Assembly: GCA_958299035.1 (NCBI GenBank)
Contig: CATQJL010000316.1
Location: forward strand, 50,693,516 to 50,757,515
Length of the DNA: 64,000 nucleotides
Reading direction: 5' to 3'
DNA from: Cylicocyclus nassatus
Taxonomy: Eukaryota; Nematoda; Chromadorea; Rhabditida; Strongylidae
Part shown: positions 26,701 through 38,700 of the stretch, piece after piece
Layout of the letters: the number at the start of each line of letters is the position of its first letter
How positions within the stretch are numbered: the first letter of the stretch is position 1
Translations under genes and position numbers: made by a program
The notes under the pieces: model-generated
The model's database searches: none
Seen by the model: the letters and a program-made list of their open reading frames with translations, nothing else
What the model was told of the DNA's origin: nothing

Positions 26701-29700
26701 GGTCCATCGTAGCATTTTTGTTTCCATGACACTGAGCTTGCGCTCCTCACTCCGCGTACATGGCCAGCACTCACTGCCATACAGTGCTGCTGGGCGGATA
26801 ACGGTCCGGTACAGTTGGGACTTGAGTTGCACTGGCAATCTTCTGTCGCACAGAACTCCTGTTAAGGCTCTCCATTTCATCCATGCTGTGTTCATCCTTC
26901 CTGCGACCTCCTCTTGTAAACCTCCCTCCGCTGAGATGTGACTGCCTAGGTACTTGTATGACGTTGTCTTCTAGAGCTCTTCACCATCGATTTTTATGGT
27001 ACCAGGAGTTTGCTTCCCTATTTCCATATATTCTGTCTTCCTGGTGTTCAGCTTCAGGCCATACAACCTCTAGCCTGTTCTTCCAGTTTTGTACCTTGTC
27101 TTGTAGCTCCTTTCTGATACTTGCTATCAAGACCACATCATCTGCGTAGAGAAGTTTCCAAGGAGGTTCACGTCTGAGCGGTTCCATCACGGCGTCCATC
27201 ACAGTGATGAAGAGCAAGGGAGAGAGAACTGAACTTTGGTGCACTCCAAGCTTGATTTGGAATTCTTTCGATTGCCCTGCAGCTGTTTGCACGTGGCTTG
27301 AAGCGTTGTGGTACAACTTTATCCACTGAATGTACTCCTCTGGCACCATGTGTTTCCGTAAGGCCCACCATATGACTTCATGGGGCACCTTATCGAAGGC
27401 TTTCTCCAGGTCCAGGAAGGCTGCATGCAATTCCTTCTGCTTCTCTCTATTTCTCCATCACTATCCGAGCGGAGTGGATTGCGTCAGTTATGCCTACTCC
27501 TTTCACGATTCCGCGTTGATTTGGTGACAATTCTATAATATCTCGAAGACGCGTTTCGATTATTCGCTTGAAGATTTTTAGAGTGTGGCTCATCAATCGG
27601 ATTGGTTGGTAGGATGCGCACCTGCTACGTCTCCTTTGTTTTTCCATATCGGGATGGTCGTGCTGGTGTACCAGTCGTGAGGCATGCTCTTGCTCTTTAT
27701 GACTTGATTGAGGAAGTGTTCCATATCTTTTGTGGATTCCGCTCTTCTTCTCACTATCCGGTATACTCACGTTCTCCCTCGCGAGACTCTAGTTGGTCGT
27801 AGAGCTCTTTCATGTATACCTGTTTTGGCTTCTTTACAGAAGCCTTCGCAGCGTGTTTGGCCTGTTGGTATGTCTGGCGATCGCTCTCCGATTTCGTCTT
27901 AGGCCCCGGGCAGACTTCACGCGATTTGATCGTCGCGATTGAATTGCGACGAGACAACTGTTACAACATCATTCCATGCCGATCAACTTGCATTCGATTG
28001 TGATAGTTTTCCAGCCCGAAATTTTTGAATGTGAAATGAAAATGAATGGGAATCTTGGCGATTAGATCGCGACGATTAAGTTGCGTGAAATCTGACCGGG
28101 GCCTTATGCCATCGCTTGTACGCATTCTCCTTTATGACGTTTTGTACGCCGTCACACCACCAGGTTTCTCGATTAATCCTTCTTTTTCCTGGCTTTGTAC
28201 TTCTTAGGATCATGTGTGCCACTTGGTGACTCGATCTTTCAAGCTTGCCCAGGATTGCTCTGGGTTCTCTTGCAGGCTTGGTAGAGTTGTTGACAGTGTT
28301 TGTTTCGCCTGGTTGTTGGTCTTCAGTTTCCACCATCTGATGCGTGTCCTGGTCTCTGTGGCTCTCCTGGTGTGCTTGTCGATTGAGGCTCTGATGTCGA
28401 GAAGGAGTGGCCTATACTGAGGTATGCAGCTCGCTCTCACCGAAAATGACTTTGCGGTCCTTTACGTTTCTGAGGTCACGCCGTCGGATAGCCCAGAAGT
28501 CTATCGTGTTCGTCGGTCTCCACTTGCATATGTGATGAGGTGGTCATTCTTCTTGATGTAGTATGTGTTCGCCAAGACCAGATCATGAGCTGAGGCGAAT
28601 TCCAGAATGCGCTCACCTTCTTCATTGCATGTTCCGTATCCGTGGCCTCCATGACATTTCCCGACTTCTCGCCTTTCTCCCACATGTCCGTTGAGGTCCG
28701 CTCCTAGCAGAAGTGTCTCGTTCAGTGGAAATGAACTGATGTGGTCATCAAGCTCCTGCCAGAACGCGTCCTTTTCATCATCCTTACATCCAACTTGTGG
28801 CGCATAGGCAGTGATTACTCGTAGGACCTGTTTCCCGGTATCTAGCTTTATGCTCATCAGACGATCGCTTATGCGCTCAACGCCAACTATATTGCTCCTT
28901 AGAGTCTCCGAGACAGCTATACCAACCCCGTTTCTGATGCGGGTGACACCGTTGTAGAGGAGCTTATAGATGTCGCGTGACTTTACCCCGCTCCACTTCG
29001 TTTCCTGTATGCAGGCTAAATCAACTCGCCGTCTCTTCAGAAGATCTGCTAACTCTCGAGAACGAGAAGTGAGTGTATCCATATTGACGGTAGCTAGGCG
29101 GAAAGTCTGCAATGCCTTGGATCGTTGCCTCTGGTGAATTAGCCGCTTTAGCCGTCCCCGTTCACCTTGCTGAGACGGTAACCCTCGCCCACTATTCGCA
29201 TTCGTCGGGCTCGAATGCGCGTCGCTTCCGGGAGACGCCCTAGCTTTCACTCGGGATTCTTTATGAGACATGTCTGCATATTTGATGCAACGGGGTGTTT
29301 CTTAGCCGGCTTGTCGCATGCCCTTCTTTGGAAGGGCAGCCTGACGCTGGTATTGTGAGCAGAGTTTTCCCCGCAGAAATTACGCTCAGGGTGGAATCGA
29401 ACCCGTGAACTTCAGTACGGTAATGTTACATGGAGCACTAACCACTTGACTAACTCTGCTCTTAGGAACCGAGAACGATGAATATCTCAAAGTTGTCATT
29501 CTGCCGAGCCACTGCCTTTAAGGCAACAATTTGTAGAGCTGGCTTCAGCTGAAGCAAAAAATTTCCAGCGTACAGCGCCATTGTGGGGTAGGTTTTTTGA
29601 AAGAAGGCCGGACGAATTTGGAAGATTGTGTTCTAGGGTTTTCAAGCATACTGACTTAAGTACTAACTTTTTATTTGGTTTCAAAACTTTTTTGGTGTAT

Positions 29701-32700
29701 TGTATAACCACATTGGGAAAACTTGGAAAACACATGTTATACACCTGGCATGACTTATAGACGTGCGGTTTATATTTGAAGTCAGCGTTGCTGTCTAGCT
29801 TAGCTTAGTGTATAAGCTTTTATGTAGCCTTTAGTAAAATGATATGCTTTCTGAGGCAAATTAGAACATACAATACTCATTTACTCCGCAATGCTTACTT
29901 AATGACACGGCGGCATAGCAGGAGTTCGCCCGCGCCGCCTTTCCCTGCAGGCATATCTTCGATAGTCAAGAGACAGAGCCCAGAAAATGATAGTTGTTTG
30001 AGTTTCTGCCCCCATAAAAAGTAAAGGTTGTTTCAGAAAAATGGACGGAAATTAAGAGATATGAATCAAACCAGAAAACTTGAAAAAATCATATGAAGCA
30101 GAGGTTAGCACATCAACAAATTTGAAACCTTAACTTGGTGGTTTCCTACGCACAGTTTCCTCTTCAGGATTGCCGATTAAATTGGGTGGCAACAAGAACA
30201 AAGTTCTTTTCCAATTGAAAAAAAACGCTGTTCAGCCGTGGCGGTAGTTGAAAGACCGAAAGAAGGAAAACTTGTCAACAACTGAACTGAACATGTTGAA
30301 CACGTCTGAAAGGATATGTTGCACATCGACGCCAATCTGATTTTTGATGCTTCCTTCAAATCTTTACTTTCGCATAGTGCGACGTTGTCTGAATTCTTCC
30401 GCTCATCATTCTGAGCAAGTACCGTCCAAGCTGGAGGAAATTCGTTGCGAAAGCATTGAAAGAGAACAAGGTGAAAAAAAAACGCACTTTTGAGTAATTT
30501 TCACAAAAAACCGGCATAAGCAAAAAAGTAAGCTCGGCACGTTGTCTACATCATAGACAGAAACAAGACCTATCGAGTACACACAAAAACCGAGTGAAAA
30601 GAGTTAAATCGAAGAAAGAACAAGAGGTTTTCGAAGACGCCATTTTTTTCCAGATTTTTCGCTCAAAACATGAAAAGGAGTCTTGCGATGTTGTCAGCGT
30701 GAAAATAGAGGTTAAGAGTTTCAATATGATATCAGGGTCAAGCTTGTGATGCGACTGTCGCAACGGGGGATCGCAGAGAGGGTACCTAAGGTGGGGGAGG
30801 GGGTCGTACGAGAAGGCAGTTAGGCTAATACCCTAAGCTTAAAAGGGAATCAAAAAGCAGATAATTAGTTATGTTCTTTACAATAAATCCATAAAAAAGT
30901 GGAAATCAGAATAAAAAAGATAAAAAAATTGTAGAAATTCTCAAAAAAAAACATTTACAAGAGCTCAAAACACTTTTGAAGGATGCATAATTTGATAAAA
31001 ATGCTAAATGTACTGATTGCCCTAGAAATCTTGCTTCTGAAGACCTCCTGAAATTTCAAGCACTCGACAAAAGCGAACATCTTTACCAGCTGTGACCATC
31101 ATAAATTTCTAAATTTTTGTGTAATGTTTTTCAGGGGCCCATATGATTTATCTGTACTTTGGAGATGCTCCGCTATATCAGTGCAAAATTTGGTGTTACT
31201 TTGTCAACTGTGGATTTTCTTATAATTTTATGTATGGTAGCAAGAAATCAGGAAAGGGGGGTTGTATCTGGGTCGCATTTAACTTTCTTCGGAGCTATTG
31301 AAGCTTGTTGGCTGCAATTCTGCTGTAGTATGATGCCATCCTTCTACTTTCTTTCATAAAAATTGCAGACTGTTTTATGTTTTCTCTGGTAAGTTACAAA
31401 ATTTTAAGCTCAAAAATCCCAGTTTTTGCTCTTTAGGATCGCATCTAAATTTGCGAGAGTCGCATCTAAATTTTTTCGAGCTTACTGCTCCTCAAAAGCT
31501 GAAACTTCTTGCACAATACTACAGAACCTATGTTTTGCAGCCTCTCAATTTTTTCCTGGCCTTAGTTACGAATTTTCAAACTACCGTGCTCATGCACATT
31601 TTTGACGTCGTTCTGGACGGCGCTCAAGCGGTTTTTTTCGCGAGAAAAACTATGGAAGAGGTAGGAAGTGAGCTTATTAGTCGAAAACATCTTTTGTAAT
31701 TCAAGAATGTCATTTTTTTCTCTGTGCAAAAATTTGTCTCGCCTACGGGAATCGAATTTGCTGGTCTGAAGTATGCCTGAAAATTCAAAAAAAAACTTGC
31801 AGAATCTCAAACATTATTGAAGGTGTGTACGTGTGCTACAGATGCTGGACGCACCCATTGGCCTAGAAATTCTGCTTCAGAAACCTCACTGAAATTCCAC
31901 GCAGGTGTTTTTTGAGATTGACATTCGTTTATGCAGCGGAGAATGTGGGCAGGGGAGGTAAGGAGGACAAATGGGGGAGGATGGGGGAGGGAGGGGGGGG
32001 GGGGGGTCGTACGGATGGATACCTTCAAGGGAGGGAATCGTAAATGAGGGTCCCGGATCGCATCAACACGCTTGACACTGTATGATATATAGATTGTCGT
32101 AATTGGTCTCCAAACAACGAAAAAAAGGGTATCAGAGCCAAGTGCCCCGCGCCCCGCATTTGAGGTAGCGAGGTAGCGCGCAACGCGCGGAGACGCAGAC
32201 GAGCAGCGGAGACGTACCAGAGCCGGTGGCATTTGACTGTGCTCAATGATCTCCACGAGATCATAAAGAAAACCTACAGTGCTGAACATAATTATAGAGA
32301 CACTCTAGAAATCGTCGTAATTTACGTTCTTGTCAGTGAATCTGTCTGAAACTTTGCTGTATGATGCGCATGTAAGCCTACCATAAATCCTCAGAACGGC
32401 TTCGGCTTCCAATCCCGTTGATTTCGAACGGAGAAAAATGGAAAAATTCGAAAAAGCCTGTTTTGCAAGCTGGACGTAATTAAAACATTGTCGCATTCTT
32501 TGACTCTCAAATTTTTTTGTAGAGTTACATCCAAGGATATGCTTTTGCAGCACCTAGGACCTGTCATGCTACTCAAGGAAAGATGATCCTTGCATTTTTC
32601 GTTTCCAAAGGCATTAGAAGTCAAACCGCGTCAACAAACAGCTGGTTTGAGGAGTTTTCAAGCCCGCGTTCATTTCAAATGACAGTCCTGGAATACACTT

Positions 32701-35700
32701 AGCCTTTCTGATACATAAGGTAAAGAGCGCTTTCGTAAACTCTTCGTAATCGCTGATATTGACAATCAGACTCCAACCCCATCATAAGATTGTCACGCTT
32801 TTACACCACTCACTTTCCAATGTTCGTGAAGTGATGGACTCGATTTATTACATTGTCTACATGGAGATGCACCTTTTGCAACAACTTTTAGATTTTTTCT
32901 AGTGCTGCAGTTGCCATCTAGATCTGAAATACTTTTAACGAAAATTCTATGTGAGCAGTAGATACAACATAATCAAAAATCTCACTAATTTATTCTCTGT
33001 TTCATGTCGCATTTTGCGCGGTAGCTGGGATTAGCAAGATTTTGAAGTTTCAAGCGGTCTCCTGTTCGATTTCTTGATTTGAGTTGGATATGATTGTGCA
33101 GGGTGCTCGACTCAACTCTCAACGGATGACAACAGCGGCTGAACCAGAATGTGCAACCCCGAAATTTTTTCCTGACTAGGCACACAAGTTCATTGTTGTA
33201 CGTGTATTATTGCGGCTACATTGCAGCCTTTTCTGTAACTTGAAAATCGAGTTTTGTGGTGCAAAAGCGCGACAAAACTATGGTGAGGTTGGAGTCTGAT
33301 TGCCAAAATCAACGATTACGCGAAGTTTACGAAAGCGCTCTTCACCTTTCCATCAAAAAGGCTAAATGTATAATTTCAGGACTGTCATTTGAAATGAACG
33401 CGGGCTTGAAAACTCCTCAAACCAGCTGTTTGTTGACGCAGTTTGACTTCTGATGCCTTTGGAAACGAAAAATGCAAGGATCATCTTTCCTTGAGTAGCA
33501 TGACAGGGGGGGGCGTATCGTTACGTGCGGTCTTCAAATTGGGAAACGTCGCGCGCGACAGGCTGCCAGTGACCAGACTCGGGAAGTTCAGCCAGCATGA
33601 TCCGCAGCACATAGTTTCTCAGTTTCTCATCCTTTGTTGAGGTTCACAGACTATTCTCATATTAGTTTTGCTTAGTTATTTGAAGTTTTGCCGTAGAAGT
33701 TGTAAAATGAGCTCTTTGAAGGATAAGAAAGACATAAATTGAAGAAGGTAAAATACTAACAATATAGGAGAAGCATGGTAATCTAGTGGTATAAATCTGA
33801 CAAGTTTTCTGCACTGCTGCTTCCCGCGCGCGGTTACTTTAACGCCGCGTTGCGACGTTTTCCATTTGGCAGACCGCACGTAACGAGCGCCCCCCCATGA
33901 CAGGCCCTAAGTGCTGCAAAAGTTTCATATTCTGGGATGTAACTCTACAAACAAATTTGGGAATCAAGGAATGCGATAATGTTTAAAAAGGCCAGGTGTC
34001 CACAGAATTATGTCCAGCTTGCAAAACAGATTTTTTCGAATTTTTCCATTTTTCTCCGTTCAAAATCAACGGAATTGGAAGCCGTTTTGAGGAGTTATGG
34101 TAGGCTTACATGCGCACCATACAGCAAAGTTTCAGACAGATTCACTAACAAGAACGAAAATTAGGACGATTTCTAAAGTGTTTCTGTTAAATGTCTAGCA
34201 CTGTATAAGATTATATATCGTTGTGATCCTCATGAGACGGCCAGGAGCACTGACAACGTCGCGGGTCTTGAAAATCACTTCGTAATGAGATAGAATCAGC
34301 ATTTATGTGGCGACTCTCTGAGCAAGATTTGAGCGCAGTTTCTTGTTTTTATTGAACACCAGTGGCTTTCATAAACTTCCAACGCATCGCAGTCTAGAGA
34401 AAGGTTAAATGAGAAATTTTGTCCTAGTTTCTAATTTAATTTTTCAATAAAAACCTTCTTTTCAAAAAAAAGGCCATAAAACGCAATCCTTCGGTTTTTG
34501 AGCTTCATTTGGATGTCACTACTATATTTGCCTCATTCACATTTATCCCTATATAGTTATGTCATTACTTACGTCATGATAGCCGGGGCTTCGCCCCGAA
34601 TGACTTGTTACTTCTCTCCGGGTGAAGATTGTGTTCTGTCATGACGCTCAAAGTGAAGGTTACCGGAGTACACGGCTCTATGTATCGAAGGTATGCCTGC
34701 AAGGATACTTAGCGCCTCCAAGGAGATCTCGAGTGTGCATCACGCCTTCAAAGGGCCGAAGATCGACTCCTCCCATTGCTGCCTTTTAACTGGGCTCATT
34801 TCAAATAGTAGATGCACCGTACAATCCACCCTGCATTTTTGAGTAGCTTAAACAAAAATCAGTTAATTTGGAAAAGCCTTTTGAGTTTCTTTAATCTTAA
34901 AAACAGAAAATGAGTGTTGCTGAATTACCAGAGCTTTAAGCATTTAGTACTGATCATGCTTCCAAAATCAAAAATGATATTTTCTCCGGACAGTTCTATC
35001 TGCTCATTCGAAAATGTTTGTTATTCTATGCTGATATGAGAATTGTGCGAATGGTTTAGCCGCTCACATAAAACAAAATAGATGTTCAAATTCTCACAAA
35101 TGTAAAACTGGAGGAACATTTCTTTTAGATTTTTTGTGTAAGCCATTTTTTGAATGAAATAGGGTCAGATTTTGAAAACGCTTGAGAAGTCGATTTCTCA
35201 TTCCAAACAGCATGTAAATATTTATCAGAATAATTTTGTATACTTATGTCAGTCATCTGTGAGAAAATAAATTCAATTGTCCGATAGTCTTAATTCAATA
35301 ATGTAGGTTGGTGCAACCATTCCTTGATTTCCACATACGCAAGTATCAGCAAAATCATTACTGTTCCTTGTTCTACCTTACTACCTTGTTCTTCAAAAAA
35401 GAATCCCTTCCCAATAATCCTTGTTATTCTCACCTAGTGTGTTTGAGATAGAAAAAATATGCTCTGCAGAACATATTTGAACTATTGACATAGGTCGTTT
35501 ATGGAAAACTCGTGAACCATCAAATGATTGCTGATGAGAACTTTGCTAATTCTTGCATGTTTTAGGTGACGGTAGTTAGATTGAAACAATACAATTAGTG
35601 AAGAGTACGGGTGAGTTGAGGATATACTCTAACGTTCTCTTTACCTTACCCCCGCTGCAACTCAGCCTTATGTTCTTTCCTTGACATTAAATCACTAGTC

Positions 35701-38700
35701 ATTGCACTAATTTACTGCACAATGAAGATAGTCAGTAGCTGGCAATGCTCAGATAATCGCCGGGGGCAGGCGGTCCGCAAACTCGCGCTTTTCTGCAGGC
35801 GGTCAGCAGAATTTTGGGGCGTGGCCAAACCTTCAGCGGGCGGTACTTCCGCGTTCTGCCAGCGGGCAGCAGTACAGAATTTTCTGCGAGCGCTCGTCAA
35901 ATAATATCTTCCAGCGAGCGCTGGCCAAACTTTCAGCAAGCGCTCGGACTCTTTTTAGGTATTTTCGGGCGTACGTCGAGCACAGGTAAGACTCTGTGTG
36001 GTAGAGGTGTCACCGGTGGTTTAATTACTCAAGTTTGAGGTACTTTCTCTCAGCGGAAAGTACCTGGGGGTTGCGCGGTCCTCCACAAAGGACCGTGCGG
36101 CCCTCAAAAATTTTGCATATTCTCGCGGAAAGTCCGCGAGAATGCGGCCACTGCGCCGCAGCTAATCCATAAAGAAACCGCGATTGTTCTTCAAGCATTC
36201 GTCTTTAATTTTGCCAACTTTCTTCCAAATTTCTGCAAGCGGGCCGCAAAAAATCAACGAACTATTTTTCCGGTGCGCGCTTGCTCAAAATTCGCATGGC
36301 CGCCTGCCCCCGGCGGTTATCTGAGTGGGTGGGGCACGACCTCTGAGGAGCGGAAGTGCTAGAACCCTCCTGAATGAAATGCTGGTGCTAACTATGGTGC
36401 GAGGAAAGGTGCTAGGAATTTTCGCACGCCTCCTGATGACACTTAGGCTGCCTTAAAGCATTGGTTCTATGAATTTGCGAAACGTATTTTACGAACACAA
36501 GCCTTACTCGTTTTCAACCATTTCAGAGTAGTGTCGCCTTCTCGAGACGTGAGCCATATGGGTACATCCCATTTGTACCTGAAAGTAACGATAAGCAAGT
36601 CGCTTAGCAAATCAAGTCGTTAAGCACTCTTGACGGTGGAAGCGATATTTCTCATGCTCCTGAACTGACGTATTCAATAAGTAGCGTTGCTGTCTTATCT
36701 CTATTCTGGTACCTAGAGTTCTTGCAGTCACCAATGGAAAGCCCATCTTCAAAAGGAAGAGAAAATATTCGAGAAAAGTGTGATGACGCCAGCTTACCAT
36801 CTTTGTCCATTGAGTCCCAAAGTGCAATACGTCTAAAGTTAATCCATTTGGTCCTTCAACCTCATCTATGACCTCAGATATAGCTTGAAACAGGTTCTCA
36901 CTTTTGGTGCATTTGTAGGCAAACTTTTTGAGATAGTGCTAAACAAGTCTTTATCTAGAGCGCTCGAATGCGCTAAATTCTAAGTTTCTTATGATATAGG
37001 CCCGTAGTAAACCCCTCGTCAGTGCATCTCCTCTGAAGCGGGCCTAGGTTGGCCTTACGGCGCCTCAGCGCGGTGTCAAGTGAGTCATCGATCCGGATGC
37101 GGATCGTTTTGTAGGCATGATAGAAACTGCGTGTTCTCAAAGAAAAAATAACTTGAGAGATTGTGCAGGTTTAGTGTGATACACGCGGCAGCACCGGGTT
37201 CGCGACCGGCAGGTGCCAACATTTTTGCTATATCGCTAGGGCAATCTTTGATAGCAGCTACTATCAAAAAAATTGATGGTGGGCGCTGTCTTTGCACAGC
37301 TCATCGTCCATTCTTAATGCACTGTAGCAAGGGGGATCGTAAGATTAGCATACGGATCTCTTCTTCAGCGCAGATCATCTGAGCCGAGATGGAGTTTACT
37401 AAGGGACGTAGATTTCTCATTAAGATGTACAAATAACTTGTGAAATACAGAGGAAAAAGTTACCCCGACTGAAGCTTTTAATCTTTGAGCTTAATAGAGT
37501 GCAAAGTAGTCACGCTTGAATAATAGTGATAAAGCCTAATAATTAATAATGCCTCGTCTTAGTTAATGGACGTTTACTGTACTACGCCACTCCTCTGTAT
37601 GCAATTCTTAATCTGTACGATAATTTCGAATTTTTCATAGCAACGAAATGATTGCCTTGACAAATGTCAAAAAGTGATTCATATCATTTTGAGGTGCATT
37701 TTATTATGTCTAGCGCCTGAGTCAATTGCGAATTCCTCCTAAATGAAATAGTGAATCAACATTTTTCGGTATAAAAGGAGCGTCATTTATTACTCTTCCG
37801 ATTTCCTGATTTCCCAATTTCCTCCAATAAATAATTTCCATTCGTCTCTTCGCAACATGGCGACCACGGACTAATCAAGAACCGCACATCAAGAAGCTCC
37901 ACGATCAAAGACATTAACAATTCGAGATGTCCAGCACTCTACGCCAAGAAATCGACATCGCAAAACGACAACTCCTTCGAGCCATAGAAGAGGCAAAACG
38001 TGAGCGTATAGAACTTCCTCAACTTCAAACTCTCAATGATGATGAACTACTCAATATTTATGAAGGTCACACGTCCACTCATGATTCACTCTTTCGCACA
38101 TATAGCCGCATTTACCACTTCTGGAATGAATGGCAAAAATTCAAACTTGTGGACCCGCAAGAAAATCAAATACTACAACAATACTTAGCCAAACATGGCA
38201 ATTTTCGACGGACATTAGAAGATACCGTCGACACACTTCAACGACTGGATCACGAACGACCGCTAATAGAAAGCGAACTAAAACGCAAAAACGTCAATTT
38301 TGAACTTTATGAATCCGATGCCGACTCGCTATCTTCGGAAATCCCACACTCCAAAGGACATCAAGCAGCAACACTTCCGCACACTCCCAAGTCACAATTG
38401 CCTCATAATTCCAGTCGTATTCTTTGTAACCACCACTCTATTTAAGAGGTCATCCGGCAAGAAGTATCAATAATTCTTTGCCGGGGAGTTTATCTGTACG
38501 ATAATTTCGAATTCTTCATAGCAACGAAATGATTGCTTTGACAAATGTCAAGAAGTGATTCATATCACTTTGAGGTGCATTTTGTTATGTCTAGCGCCTG
38601 AGTCAATGCGAATTCCTCTTAAATGAAATAGTGAATCAACATTTTTCGGTATAAAAGGGGCGTCATTTATTGCTCTTCCGATTTCCTGATTTCCCGATTT

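Larger units (their letters stand above)
26414..29463 (-). mobile_element. RTE-like LINE with tRNA-like 5' end, bounded by a 16-bp duplication
   Basis: AGGAACCGAGAACGAT occurs at 26398-26413 and again at 29464-29479, directly flanking the element. The 3' end is on the left, where the minus strand ends GGATAAAAAAA. The 5' end is on the right and starts with a tRNA-like block. The whole is 3050 bp, about 2.85 kb without the later MITE. One broken endonuclease-reverse transcriptase frame fills most of it. Confidence 0.85.
25621..29517. mobile_element. TTAA-type MITE (family E, copy 2) split by later insertions
   Basis: The left end AGGCAGCGACTCGCAGAATG follows TTAA (25617-25620). The right end, AGGCAGTGGCTCGGCAGAAT when reversed, precedes TTAA (29518-29521). 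Removing the TTA MITE at 25934-26384 and the LINE at 26414-29463 leaves an element with the same palindromic layout as copy 1. Confidence 0.8.

Noticed and set aside
30177..30445. Minus frame with [18 protein letters not shown], weakly like a hAT transposase C-terminus
   Set aside because: The resemblance rests on a few residues, with no DDE or BED motifs nearby.
33770..33800. A-box-like TAATCTAGTGG
   Set aside because: No B box at the expected distance, so no tRNA-like call.
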